Shown piece by piece: positions 1 through 10,200 of a stretch of 42,653 bases of DNA (position 1 is the first letter of the stretch; each line of letters opens with the position of its first letter). A program made the position numbers and the translations under genes. The stretch is from Actinomycetota bacterium (GTDB lineage: Bacteria; Actinomycetota; Acidimicrobiia; Acidimicrobiales; JAMDDE01). Location: positions 1 through 42,653 of the forward strand of contig JAMDDE010000068.1 of the NCBI GenBank assembly GCA_023489235.1, in the 5' to 3' direction. Under the pieces are notes generated by a model. The model had not been told where the DNA came from, did no database searches, and worked only from the letters and a program-made list of their open reading frames with translations.

Positions 1-129
1 ACCCTGGGTACGGGGAGCGGTGCCGGTGCCATAGAGATCTACAACGGTCCATCGGACACCACCCCTCCTGGACCTCCGGCCAATGTGATCGTGGATGTGT
101 TCGGCTACTTCGTCCAGCCGGTAGGGTGA
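1..129 (+). CDS. 3' end of a cell-surface-type protein (partial)
   Basis: Frame 1 is open from the first base and stops with TGA at 127-129, giving the last 42 residues. The tail NVIVDVFGYFV is seen directly. This VDVxGYF signature is the usual C-terminal end of beta-rich repeats in secreted or surface proteins of Acidimicrobiia and other actinobacteria. The Gly/Pro/Thr-rich stretch before it fits a loop of such a domain. The N-terminus lies outside the window, so signal peptide and size are unknown. The function is not recognised beyond probable extracellular location. Confidence 0.6.
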   Translation, partial: TLGTGSGAGAIEIYNGPSDTTPPGPPANVIVDVFGYFVQPVG

Positions 130-151
130 GCAGAGGGTACGGAGTATCGGA

Positions 152-188
152 ACCTAACCCATGCCATACCTAACCCATGCCCCATGCC
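152..188. repeat. Short direct repeat downstream of the first gene
   Basis: ACCTAACCCATGCC occurs at 152-165 and again at 168-181, followed by a partial third copy CCCATGCC at 181-188. It lies in the gap between two converging genes. It has no obvious coding role and no hairpin with a T-run. It belongs to a series of short duplications seen across the window. Confidence 0.7.
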
Positions 189-306
189 GTACAGGTTTAT
201 TTTGCGACTGCTATGGCCAAGGGATTTCCTTGGATGGAAGGCTTGCGACCTACTACCAACCAAGCAAGTAGCTCTGGGATCGCCTAGAAGCAAGCGTGAG
301 CTGGAT

Positions 307-3300
307 TCAAGTACGGTAGAAACGAGCAGCCTCTGGTAACAACAGGTCGCCTATCCCGGTGCTTTCAGAGATCAACCTAGTAGCTGTGTATCCTGCAAAG
401 TAACCAGAAGCTTGCTCGTCCTGTAAGCCAGTGGCCGCAAGGTGGGGCAGGTAAGTTGACTCTGCTCTCAGATCCGTAGTCGGCTTGTTGATGGATATGC
501 AGTTGGCGCGCAGCACATGAACGGCCTTGCGGATATTGGATGGGTTTCTCGAGACTATGCCATCAGCGAATGCCCAACCGTTATGATTGGCCAAGCGCAC
601 AGCAGATCCAAAGTCCTTGACTGTCTCTACAAGGAGGATGGGGCCTCTTGGTTTACCTCCATCGAATAGGTCGTCACCGTAGGATGTTCGATCACGCTCG
701 ATGTCGTTATCGAGTGGGTCGACCGAGTTGCGGTGACCGTTTGTATGTGGAACAGATATCAATGCAGGAGTCACGTAGTACCCTCTTTCGGGCAAGTCCC
801 CACGGCGGAAGAGCAGCTTTCCCATTGCTGAGGCATTATCGATGAAAGCGTTCAGTCTGGTGAAAGAGGAAGCATCCAGTACCGGCCCTAACTGAGTTTC
901 TCTATTTGTCGGTTCTCCTATGATCAAAGAAGAAAGTGATGATTCGATTCGAGAAAGAAGGGATTCTTCTAGTTTGTCTACCACAATGAGCTTGGATATG
1001 GAGTGCTCGTACTGGCCGGCGTAGCTGAAGGCAGAGGTAAGTATGACACTCACAGCTAAGTTGAGATCGGCGTCTTCGTCTACTATCACTGTGTTGTTCC
1101 CTGCCGAGGGAGAGATAGCACCATGGGATACTACTCCAGGGAGGCCATCTTTGACCCGGTCGACCTTGTTGTAGTAACCATTGATATCTTGGGGAAGATC
1201 GAGGTCGTTGGAGATAATGAAGCCGATTTCTGGGTGAGTAGATACTTGTCCGAGAAGGCGGGGAGGGAGACCAGGGAGCAAGGAGATGGTACCCTCAGGT
1301 AGACCAGCATTGAGCAAGGCTTCGGTCATCATATGAAGCAAGTTGATAACTTGTACAGAGGATGGCACAAGGATCAAGGTGTTCCCGCCCATCAATCCCT
1401 TCATTATCACATCAGCGGCTTTAGCCAAGGGAGATCCCCAGGGAGGAAGCGCTACACATATACCTCTGGGGTTGATCTCCCTACTTAAGTGGGTAGAACC
1501 TTGCGAAGTAGAAGTCGTCCGTGGTGCGTGCAGAACGGCTCTGGCATGGTACTCGCAGAAGTCAATTGCGCCACATACGTCTGCATCTGCTTCTATCCAG
1601 GTTTTCCCTGTCTCTACTACTTCGGTAGCGGCTAGCTCCCAACGATGATGGCGAAGCCACTCTGCAGTGAGGAGAGCAATTTCTGCCCGCTTGCCTAAGG
1701 GGGTCTCCGTCCAAGGTACAAAGGAATCGACAGCAGACCTCACTGCCAACTCCACTTCTGAGGTCTCGCAACAAGTAGCCTGGAAGAGCAATCTATCTGG
1801 ATCTGCAGGATTAAAAGCTTCTACAGAATCGTTACCCCATCGCGTATGTCCTGCTATCACTGCGCCGATTTCCATGGGATAGCGGAGCAGTATTTGCGAG
1901 ATAAGGTGGGAAAATGAAGTGGAGAGTTCTGGATGATGCCACTCAGCAGCAGGTTCCAGTGCAAAAGAGCTTGAATGCTCAAGGTGAGTGACTCCTATTC
2001 TTGGGTTGGAGGTATCGGTAGGGTTGCTGTACTTGTTCTTCCTTTCCTCTCTTCTCTCCTCTTCCTTTGGTGGTTTGCGCCAATCGAACGATGGACTATT
2101 CCACGGTCTCCTCGGCTTATCGGTGGCTCTACTCGGTGTTCGTCTTGCTACAGGAGGTGTAAGTATTCGAGATGGATCAAAGTACTGGTCTTCATCGAGC
2201 AACCGGTGCATATTAGGGAGGAGGTGATGACTGCGTGAAGTAGGCACGACGGATGATACAGCAAGCATACTGTCGAGCGCTTCTATTACATGCAGACTCA
2301 ATGAGCTGGCATCGGATATTGGCAGGTATATGCGCTCTATTATTTGGTCGTCCACCGGTGACGATATGGTCCCCGATACCTGAGCCTTTGTGCTTAGTTT
2401 TGCTTTCAGTAAGGGCGTGACGTGCAGTTCAAAGGAGAAGTCTGATTTACTGAAGGATTTTGTTGCCTGCAGTACTTGCTCTACTTGGCCGTGATTGATT
2501 GCTGCAATTGCTGGATAGAGCTCATCACGATGTACATCAAGGAACTCCAGGCAGTATGTAAAGTTTTTCTCTACTTGATCGTTGCTCGGATTAGGATTGG
2601 GCCATCCATGAAGATCCAGCACATTCTTACGGATGTCTAGGTGTAGTTTTTGGTTCAACCGCACGATCAGAGGGCTGTAACCCTTGGAGATACGTGTCCT
2701 GGAAATGGTCAGTAGTTCATCCAAAATGTCATGGATATTGGGCCAATCTGCCTGGACTGCTACGCCAAGCTTGAGTTCTTTGTAGGCGGGCCGTTCTGCA
2801 GCTCTGGTCAACCAAGGAATGGTCTGGCTGCACTCTTCGCTATTTTCTGAGTTGATTATGAGTGCTACATCAAATGTTTTTGCCCTATCTGCTATATTGA
2901 GCAAATGCTCAGTTACATCTACAAGACCTCTGTCTATTCTTAGAGGATGTAGATGTGGACTCATACAGTTTGGTCGTAGAGATATTGCAAATATAGAGCT
3001 GCTCTGATTCGTATATCCAAGTGGATAGAACGAGCCAAGTTGAGCTCTATCTTCCTCAGGAGGAATGTGGTTGTTGTAAATGCTCTTTAATAGATCAAGT
3101 ATATTGAGAATATTAGTTATATAGCGAGCACTATCAGTACTTGAGTAGGCTGGATAGCCTAGAACATCAATGTATAATCTAGTTCCATTTGAGAGATAGT
3201 TATAAGCATAGGAAGCTATCTCCTCTGTATCTGTAAGTATAGAGGTAACTTCAAGTAACTTATCCATAAAATACTTTACAATACTTGTTTTTAAGTAGGT

Positions 3301-3627
3301 AGATAAGCTAAAGTGGTTGTGTTTGTTTGTCGACCTTCTTAGTAAGCTATCTTGTAAGTTAGGTATTGTTCCAATAGATAAGTATTCATTTATGTATTGT
3401 TCCAGCATAGAATCGGTATTCAATGCTGGGTACACATCTATGAAGCGATACATACTTATACGTTGCTCCGAGAGACGAGCTAGCCAAGTAATTATACGTT
3501 CAGTAGTTAGTGCCGATAGTTGTTCTAATGAAGTAGAACTTATTAACTCACCTATACGTTCTTTTGTTTTAGCATAGCTGTACAAGTTTTTGAAGCGATA
3601 AAGAGGCTTAATATAATTTTTGTTCAT
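307..3627 (-). CDS. PutA-like proline dehydrogenase/aldehyde dehydrogenase fusion, predicted catalytically dead
   Basis: The 1106 residues have the length and order of an actinobacterial bifunctional PutA: proline dehydrogenase-like half (about 50-470), a charged linker (about 495-560), then an aldehyde dehydrogenase-like half (about 590-1090). Landmarks survive (YRFIDVYPAL, YIDVLGYPA, SPHLHPL, PLIVRL, HGWPNP; in the ALDH half GGNTLILVP, AGLPEG, RGPILLV). The catalytic signatures do not. The ALDH motif GQKCSA reads GQYEHS, putting Glu874 at the nucleophilic Cys. The general-base Glu near GGKN is about Pro840. ExFGP reads KPRGP. In the PRODH half VRLVKGAYWD reads VRLNQKLHLD, and the proline-binding Arg pair is not seen. 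These alignments were made by eye. The ATG overlaps the addA stop as TAATG, so translation is probably coupled. The first ~200 codons are much more AT-rich than the rest. The long intact frame argues for selection on a non-catalytic role. Confidence 0.8.
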   Translation of the reverse strand: MNKNYIKPLYRFKNLYSYAKTKERIGELISSTSLEQLSALTTERIITWLARLSEQRISMYRFIDVYPALNTDSMLEQYINEYLSIGTIPNLQDSLLRRSTNKHNHFSLSTYLKTSIVKYFMDKLLEVTSILTDTEEIASYAYNYLSNGTRLYIDVLGYPAYSSTDSARYITNILNILDLLKSIYNNHIPPEEDRAQLGSFYPLGYTNQSSSIFAISLRPNCMSPHLHPLRIDRGLVDVTEHLLNIADRAKTFDVALIINSENSEECSQTIPWLTRAAERPAYKELKLGVAVQADWPNIHDILDELLTISRTRISKGYSPLIVRLNQKLHLDIRKNVLDLHGWPNPNPSNDQVEKNFTYCLEFLDVHRDELYPAIAAINHGQVEQVLQATKSFSKSDFSFELHVTPLLKAKLSTKAQVSGTISSPVDDQIIERIYLPISDASSLSLHVIEALDSMLAVSSVVPTSRSHHLLPNMHRLLDEDQYFDPSRILTPPVARRTPSRATDKPRRPWNSPSFDWRKPPKEEERREERKNKYSNPTDTSNPRIGVTHLEHSSSFALEPAAEWHHPELSTSFSHLISQILLRYPMEIGAVIAGHTRWGNDSVEAFNPADPDRLLFQATCCETSEVELAVRSAVDSFVPWTETPLGKRAEIALLTAEWLRHHRWELAATEVVETGKTWIEADADVCGAIDFCEYHARAVLHAPRTTSTSQGSTHLSREINPRGICVALPPWGSPLAKAADVIMKGLMGGNTLILVPSSVQVINLLHMMTEALLNAGLPEGTISLLPGLPPRLLGQVSTHPEIGFIISNDLDLPQDINGYYNKVDRVKDGLPGVVSHGAISPSAGNNTVIVDEDADLNLAVSVILTSAFSYAGQYEHSISKLIVVDKLEESLLSRIESSLSSLIIGEPTNRETQLGPVLDASSFTRLNAFIDNASAMGKLLFRRGDLPERGYYVTPALISVPHTNGHRNSVDPLDNDIERDRTSYGDDLFDGGKPRGPILLVETVKDFGSAVRLANHNGWAFADGIVSRNPSNIRKAVHVLRANCISINKPTTDLRAESTYLPHLAATGLQDEQASGYFAGYTATRLISESTGIGDLLLPEAARFYRT

Positions 3628-6600
3628 TACAGACCATTTAGTTCATCTATTAGCTTAACTACTTTACTTGTCAGTTCTGCTAGATCAGGAATCTCTACAG
3701 GTACTATTGGTTGGTGGTTGATAAAGAGAAGTATAGATTTTTTTACCCTGTAGTGTATAGAGTTTTGTAGAGCTAATGCGTAAGCAGCTGTTTGAATTCC
3801 ATATTTGTTGACTAGCTTGTTCAACCCTTCCTCCGAGCTAAAAGAATCAGTTTTGTAGTCCACTATTATTAGCTCGTTGTCGGGAGTCTTGTACAAGAGG
3901 TCTATATAGCCATCTACGATCACCCGCCCATGCGAGGTATCGATGGGAGCTGCAACATAGACCTCCTTCCAATGGGGGTTACGCAAAGCTTCTTGGACAA
4001 CCTTGCTTTCCACAGCAGCTCTTACCAATTTTTCAATCGTGTTAGCATTTTTCGGTATTCCTTCCTCGATTGCATAGGCTGTGGCCAAACTATGTAACTT
4101 GTCTGGGGCAGCCAGATCGATATGGTGCAGTACCGAATGTACAGCTGTACCGATCGCAGGGGCTGTATCCGGAGGCTTCATCACGGGTGAAGTTGAAGAG
4201 GTTCGATTAGTAACATTGTCTTCTCCCTGAGCCGAGCTTGCGGCAGAGTAAGAGGTGTCTTGGAATGCACGCTCAGCTATAGTTGTTGCGGTTAATGCTG
4301 GAAACCGCTGTGATTCTTCTACTATCCGTACCCTTCTCTTCCACCAATCACTCCTTGTGCTCACCAACTCGTCCAACTCAGCTGCTCGACCGTCGTTTCC
4401 GCTTCCTTGGTTGTCGTAGAGCTCCTGGTCATAGCTGACCTGAGCATTCAACTGCTCTAGTGGTTTCGCAGATTCCTGGAGTTCCTGCGCAGATTCCTGG
4501 AGTTCCTTCGAGAGATCCACTATGTCTATGGACTCAGAACTCTCGTTACGGCAGTGATCGAGCAAAACAGCTGCTAGCGATGGCCCATCCCTGAAACTTG
4601 AGTTATCAGGATGGTGGGCACTAACTACCAAATGGTCTCTAGCGCGAGTCATGGAGACGTAAGTGAGCCGCAGCCTTTCCAGTTCGTTGAGTTCTTTCTC
4701 AGTCGCAACCGCCTCTCGGTAACCCTTTGACTCTAGTTCTCCTAATTTTGTCAAAGGCGTACTATTTTCATCCCAGAGCAAGCCCAGTTGAGTCGATGAT
4801 CCGTTGGCGTAGAGGCCCATCAGTATGACGATCGGGAACTCCAGTCCTTTGGCTCCGTGTGCCGTGAGTATACTTATTGCATTATTGTCTGGTTCCAGAG
4901 GGCCAGGTGGGCTTTGGTAACCCTTTTCTGCCTGGTAGTTGGCCCAAACGAGAAATTCATGAATAGACCTACTGACTTCCAGTTCAAACTTGCGTGCTTG
5001 CTCTAGTAACCAGCGAAGCTGTTGCCAGTGTTCTCTGGGTTGTTTGCTTACGAGAGCTAACTCGTAGCCGTTCAGCTCCGAGAGAATGTGAGTCAACAAA
5101 CCGGAAGGACCATATCGAAAGCGTAATTTACTTAATTGCTCCAGTTTGGCCAGACCTTTTACCACGGGTCCAGTGGCAATGGGGGATTCCTTGTCCTTGT
5201 CTACAGTGGTCGAGAGTGGTTGGCTGAGATCCAACCTACCACCACCTTGGCGAAAAGCTACGATGTCATCGTCTCCACAAGCAAGATATGGGGAGCGGAG
5301 AGCAGCTAGAGTTGCCAAAGGGTCGCCAGGGTTGCATACCGCGTTCATGATGGCTAGTAAGTCAGTGATGGTTTGGGTGTTCCACATAAGTGAGGCAGCT
5401 TCAATTCTGTAAGGGATGTTTGCCTCTTCGAGTGCTGTGGTCAGCGACGGTAGCCATGTCCTGGTGGGGATCAAGATGGCAATGTCCTTCCAGGTAGCGG
5501 CTTGCCAAGGTGAAGGCATTGAATCAGCAGTCCTGATTTCAGCTTGATTTGGATCTGGTAATGAGCGTTGATTTGAACCTGGCAATGAACGAGCAACTTG
5601 CCACTTGCAAGAGATTATCCGGGAGATCAACTCCACTGTTTCGGTTGCCTCTATGGTCCTTATTTCTTCTGCAGTCTTTTGATGAGAGCAACCGAAAACG
5701 GTAACAGCAGGGCCTGCACCAGTAGGCAGCTCATCTCTGGTAGGGATCAATGGGCTGTATGAGATATCCGTGTCTTTCATCAATGACGAGAAGAGCTCGT
5801 TTACCCACCTTACTATTGTTGGTACAGATCTGAAGTTTGCTTGCAGATCCACTTTCTTGTCTGCCAAATGGCTTATGTAATTGAAAAGCCCTACATCAGC
5901 ACGACGGAATCGATAGATGGACTGCTTAGCATCCCCAACAAAAAATAGCTTGCCTGGATCCAGAGGGGGGAGAGAGGAACTTTTTCTATCCCCCCTGTCG
6001 AGCGCAATACCACCAGCAGCGTCGGATTCAGGTTCAATCCTTTCGGAGGAGGCCAAAAGGAGGGCTATCTCAGCTTGGAGGGGGTCAGTGTCTTGGAATT
6101 CGTCGATTAAGATGTGGCTGTACCGGTCACGTACTGCTGACCGCACATCAGGGTTGTTCTTGAGCAAGTCTCTGGTCATGATCAATAGGTCGTGGAAGCA
6201 TAGGCGTCCCTCTGCCGCTCGCTCCTGGACAATTGCATGAGCTAAGCTACCTATCCTGTAGAGCAAGTACTTGGTTGCCTCTTCCCTGGTTTGTCTCAGT
6301 AGATTGGAGCGTTGTACCTCTACTTCTCTGGTGGAGTCCCTGACCTCTTCTATCCCACAGGACCATGCGTTTTTGTTTCCTCTGGCGCAAGCGTAGTTCT
6401 TGGCATTGGATAGCATTGCTAAAGCAGAGTTCTCGTCTGGGGCAGAACGAATTCTGTCTAGTTCAGATGAGAGGTACTCGAGGTGTTGATAGAGATAATC
6501 GGATGAATCTTTGCAGTATGACTTGTAGGAGCATGCATGTGACATGTGGTCTATCAGTGTCTCGAGCTCTCTGGCTATAGAGGTGACAGCAAGGGTCGTT

Positions 6601-7274
6601 ACTCGGCTGAAGGGCGATGCATCTGTTGTGGCAGGCTGATCGATGATCTTGGAATCGTGTAACCAAGCTTCAGTACGATCATAATGTTTCAAGAGATCAC
6701 TGAGGAGGTTACGGAGGCGGCCTAGTCTATCGAACCCAACGGACAGTGCCCTGAGCATGGCTGGTTTGAATGACTCATCCTCTAGCAGCTCGTCCACATG
6801 GTGCTTCCAGCGTACATCCAGATCCCTTTCTGCCTCGGCATCGTCCATGATTGATAGCTCTGGAGGAAGCCCTGCTTCGATAGGGAATGTCGCAAGTATG
6901 CGCTTGGCGAAGGAATGGATAGTGGAGATTACCGCTTCGTCGAGTTCTCCCAGCACACTGGCGCTAATAGTGCCTTTCCTCACGCTCTCCTCAAAGCTTG
7001 TTCGTACCCTTTCACGCAATTCATTGGCTGCAGCATCGGTGAAGGTGATAGCAGCAATACTGGATATCCTGGCTTTCCCGCTAGCTACCAAGGCGACTAT
7101 GCGCCCTACCATGCTGGAGGTCTTTCCTGTCCCAGCTCCAGCACTGACAAATAAAGTGTTGTCCAGGTCAGTAACGATGTCTGCGCGACTTTGTTCATCA
7201 GGTAGAAGTGTCACAGGCCTTGGTGGGTCTAACCTCGAGAGAATGTCCTCATCGTTGTTGACTAATTTTTCCAT
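3627..7274 (-). CDS. addA: AddA-like ATP-dependent helicase-nuclease subunit (UvrD/RecB superfamily)
   Basis: This is a superfamily 1A helicase with a C-terminal RecB-type nuclease, expected to unwind and resect double-strand ends for recombination with its partner AddB. Motifs seen in order: Walker A GAGTGKT (46-52), motif Ia ITFTDAAANELRERV, Walker B LIDEFQDTDP (near 390), motif III VGDAKQSIYRFRRAD, motif V LTAHGAKGLEF, motif VI YVSMTRARDHLV. Near the C-terminus come GYIDLLY, IIVDYKTD (about 1138) and QTAAYALAL, the nuclease signature. At 1215 residues it matches AddA. A low-complexity insert separates motifs II and III. Two in-frame short duplications lie inside the gene. Its ATG overlaps the addB stop as TAATG, and its own stop overlaps the next start the same way. 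Mycobacterial AdnAB was considered, but only one subunit here carries helicase motifs. Confidence 0.9.
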   Translation of the reverse strand: MEKLVNNDEDILSRLDPPRPVTLLPDEQSRADIVTDLDNTLFVSAGAGTGKTSSMVGRIVALVASGKARISSIAAITFTDAAANELRERVRTSFEESVRKGTISASVLGELDEAVISTIHSFAKRILATFPIEAGLPPELSIMDDAEAERDLDVRWKHHVDELLEDESFKPAMLRALSVGFDRLGRLRNLLSDLLKHYDRTEAWLHDSKIIDQPATTDASPFSRVTTLAVTSIARELETLIDHMSHACSYKSYCKDSSDYLYQHLEYLSSELDRIRSAPDENSALAMLSNAKNYACARGNKNAWSCGIEEVRDSTREVEVQRSNLLRQTREEATKYLLYRIGSLAHAIVQERAAEGRLCFHDLLIMTRDLLKNNPDVRSAVRDRYSHILIDEFQDTDPLQAEIALLLASSERIEPESDAAGGIALDRGDRKSSSLPPLDPGKLFFVGDAKQSIYRFRRADVGLFNYISHLADKKVDLQANFRSVPTIVRWVNELFSSLMKDTDISYSPLIPTRDELPTGAGPAVTVFGCSHQKTAEEIRTIEATETVELISRIISCKWQVARSLPGSNQRSLPDPNQAEIRTADSMPSPWQAATWKDIAILIPTRTWLPSLTTALEEANIPYRIEAASLMWNTQTITDLLAIMNAVCNPGDPLATLAALRSPYLACGDDDIVAFRQGGGRLDLSQPLSTTVDKDKESPIATGPVVKGLAKLEQLSKLRFRYGPSGLLTHILSELNGYELALVSKQPREHWQQLRWLLEQARKFELEVSRSIHEFLVWANYQAEKGYQSPPGPLEPDNNAISILTAHGAKGLEFPIVILMGLYANGSSTQLGLLWDENSTPLTKLGELESKGYREAVATEKELNELERLRLTYVSMTRARDHLVVSAHHPDNSSFRDGPSLAAVLLDHCRNESSESIDIVDLSKELQESAQELQESAKPLEQLNAQVSYDQELYDNQGSGNDGRAAELDELVSTRSDWWKRRVRIVEESQRFPALTATTIAERAFQDTSYSAASSAQGEDNVTNRTSSTSPVMKPPDTAPAIGTAVHSVLHHIDLAAPDKLHSLATAYAIEEGIPKNANTIEKLVRAAVESKVVQEALRNPHWKEVYVAAPIDTSHGRVIVDGYIDLLYKTPDNELIIVDYKTDSFSSEEGLNKLVNKYGIQTAAYALALQNSIHYRVKKSILLFINHQPIVPVEIPDLAELTSKVVKLIDELNGL
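4467..4508. repeat. In-frame 21-bp tandem duplication in addA
   Basis: Two adjacent 21-bp units (4467-4487 and 4488-4508) differ at one base. They encode a repeated seven-residue segment (ELQESAQ / ELQESAK). The period keeps the reading frame. It lies in the linker between helicase and nuclease domains. Confidence 0.85.
5544..5591. repeat. In-frame 24-bp diverged tandem duplication in addA
   Basis: Units 5544-5567 and 5568-5591 match at 20 of 24 positions and encode the paired segments around PGSNQRS and PDPNQAE. The frame is kept. The divergence suggests an older event than the other repeats here. Confidence 0.7.
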
Positions 7275-10200
7275 TAATCCACTTCTCCTCGTGAATCCAC
7301 TTCTGGCTCGGCCAGTTCCGTATAGGGACTCATGCGAGGGTCAGATCGTTTCAAGAGCCAGTGTTTATCCCTATCCAAAGGACATACTTTGTCGAAATAA
7401 CAGTTCTCGCAGTTCTTGAACGATCCTTTCCACAACGGGTTTCCTGGATGGCCTGGAAAGATACCATCTGATATAGCTCTAACTATTTGTCCTATAATCT
7501 TGTAGAACTTTTCTAAGGTTGAGTCGTTGATGTCAATAGAAATGGTCCTAAAGGCTTCACGTTCAGAGACAAACCAATAGCGAGCTTCAACCTTTTTATT
7601 ACTCTGAAATATACCTTTTGCAGCCAAAGCATAAATGGGCAGCTGCAGCTTGGTTCCCTTTGCCAGAGGGTCTTGATCCAGTTGCTTGTACTCATCATTT
7701 GCCTTTCCGGTTTTATAATCTGTAACCAGTAAAGTTTCACTTCTCCGGTCTATACGATCGATCATACCCTTGAAACGTACCGTTGTTCCATCGTCAAGCT
7801 CTATAGCTAATGGCAAGTATCCATTCATTCCAAATGCTTGTTCAACAGCTATGGGCTCGACTATAGAGTCTTTCTCGTAGAATTGCTTTAACTCTCGAAG
7901 AATTCTGGTGCGTTCTACATGCCAAAATAGAGGTTTTCCAAGCAATCCCTTTCTTTCATATTCATTAAATATATCATTAGCTATTTGTTCTAATCTTGTA
8001 AAAGATCGAGGCTCATTGTTGATGATAGTGCTAATATATTTAGCTAATATTTCATGGATAAGCTTTCCTCTATCCATAGGCGAAATAGTGGCTATTTCTT
8101 CCGGGGAAACAACTGGTTGTATATTCAATATGTAAGAGAATAGGTACTGCCGTGGGCAAGTAGCATAAGCTTCCAAGGTTGTGGGTGAAAGGATACGAAC
8201 AAGGGAAGATGCTAAGGAGTAAGCTTTTCCTACGTATCCATCGAAACGGCTGAAGGAAGAGGAAGCTCTTTCATTCTCTAGCTCAGCGCTGCGACTCAGA
8301 TCCGGTCTTTCTCTCAACAAGCGACAGGTCAGCAGGGGGCGACCTGTTAGTCTGTACCTCCAGAGCAAGGCCATGTCATAATCGCCAAGGGTTGCTGGCA
8401 TCGTCGTAGTCACCAGTGCAGAGTAGGAGGGCACTTCCTCGATCGAACAGCTACCCTCTTCCCTAGCTGTTTTTGTGACCACAGTTCCTTCCGGCTCAGG
8501 ACTGAGCTTGGTAGCGATCGAGTTGTCTCCCCTCCCGGCTGTTTCCACACCAATACCCTCGGGCACACCAATACCCTCGGGCACACCAATACCCTCGGGC
8601 ACACCAATACCCTCGGGCACACCTGGGTCCGGGGAATCCCCTCTCGTTTCCTTGGTCGTCTTTCCTAGCCGTGCTGTATTGCTCATGGGTCTGGATGCCA
8701 AACCGCACAGATCGGTAGTGGAGATGAGAGAGGTCGTCTTTCCATCTCTTTCCCTGTTTGTGCAGTTGGAAGAGGCAATTTTTATAAGCCATCTTGATGC
8801 TGATAGAGGTGCAGATTTCAGGAAACTGGATCGAGGGTAGTAGAGGTGCAAGTAATCCTGGGCTGCACTGAGTGCATCAATTAGATGGAGTTCTTCCTCC
8901 CTTACTTGTTGGCTTCTCGTAGGCAGTTCTCCATTGGTTGCCGCTCGCTCCTTCTCGGAGAGTATGGGATCATCAGCGGTGGAACTCGGCAAGGAGCCTT
9001 CGGCCATGCCTACAATATGCACGCAACGATAACTAAGTCCTTGTGCTAATGATATAGGTGCCAGCAATATACCTTCTCCGAATCGTCCTGTTGGACCTTG
9101 GTTGGACGAGGAGAGCTCTTCTGCTAGAGCGTTCCGGAAAGAGTTGAGATCACAGTAGGTGGAGATATTGTCCAATGTCCCCAAGGATTCGATGGTTCGT
9201 TTGACTTTCGCCAGGGAGTCGCTCACCAAGGAATCGCTTTTCGACGAGCAAAGAGGGTGCTGTACGAATCGCTTCAAGTCGTCACCTGGAATGACGCCAG
9301 AGCCGCTACCGGAGAGCTCACCTGGAATGACGCTAGAGCCAGCATCGGGGATGACACCCAGGAACTTATCCAGTAACTGTATGGCCCATGCTGAGTAGGC
9401 TCTCCAGCTGTTGGATCGGGGTAGTTTGGTAGCAGTGCGTAGTTCGGCCATGAGCTTGGCCAGTTGAGTAGCTATTTGGGCATCCGAGTGGGACGTCGTC
9501 TTGAATGCTTCTCTGTTCGTAGCTTTCGAGGCGTACTCTTCGAGGCGCTCTATCCATTGATCGAACCCCTGCACTATTCCAGCTGCAGCGGTGACCCGAT
9601 CTAAATATGCTGGAGGAACAGGTGCAAGTCGCAAATTGCTTACTGAAGGAGCACTGTTGAGCCACCTCAATACCTCTTCCCGTCCCCATCTGCTGTCCAC
9701 TAAGCCTAGAAGTCCTATTATCCAACTGCCTGGTACGGTTTCATCCAGTTTTGTGGACTTTGATCCGTGATAAGGAATTCCTGCTGCCTCTAGGTGCTGG
9801 CTCAGTGTCAATGGATAGTACATGCTGAAAAGGCCCCGGCTCGGATAAAATATGGCCTGTTGGAAAAGGGGAATCCCTCTTTCAGCTAGCTCGACTATCT
9901 GCCTGACGACAACCTCAGCTTCAAGGTCGGACTCCCCGCAGATGCTGATCTTGATGTCGCTACCTGCTACAGCTTCTTCTAGAGAGGGTTGCCTTTCTTC
10001 GATCGTATCGGCTTCATCAGTCAAATAGCTGAGGAATGAAGCAGCTTGAGCACATCGTTTCGTTGTTCGTGGCCGATAGAGGACTATGTCTCCTAGTTCC
10101 TCCAAGCTTGGTGCCCGAACTTGGATCTCTTTGATAGCTCGATGGAATATGTCTTCTTCGTCGTAGAAGACCTCAGCGAGGTCGGTGTAGATCTGGTCGT

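Noticed and set aside
307-3627. Calling the PutA-like gene a pseudogene
   Set aside because: The frame is intact over 1106 codons, coupled to addA, and keeps structural landmarks; loss is confined to catalytic positions.
6757-7419. 220-codon open frame on plus over the addA 5' end
   Set aside because: Ser-rich shadow frame antisense to the Walker A and motif Ia region of addA.
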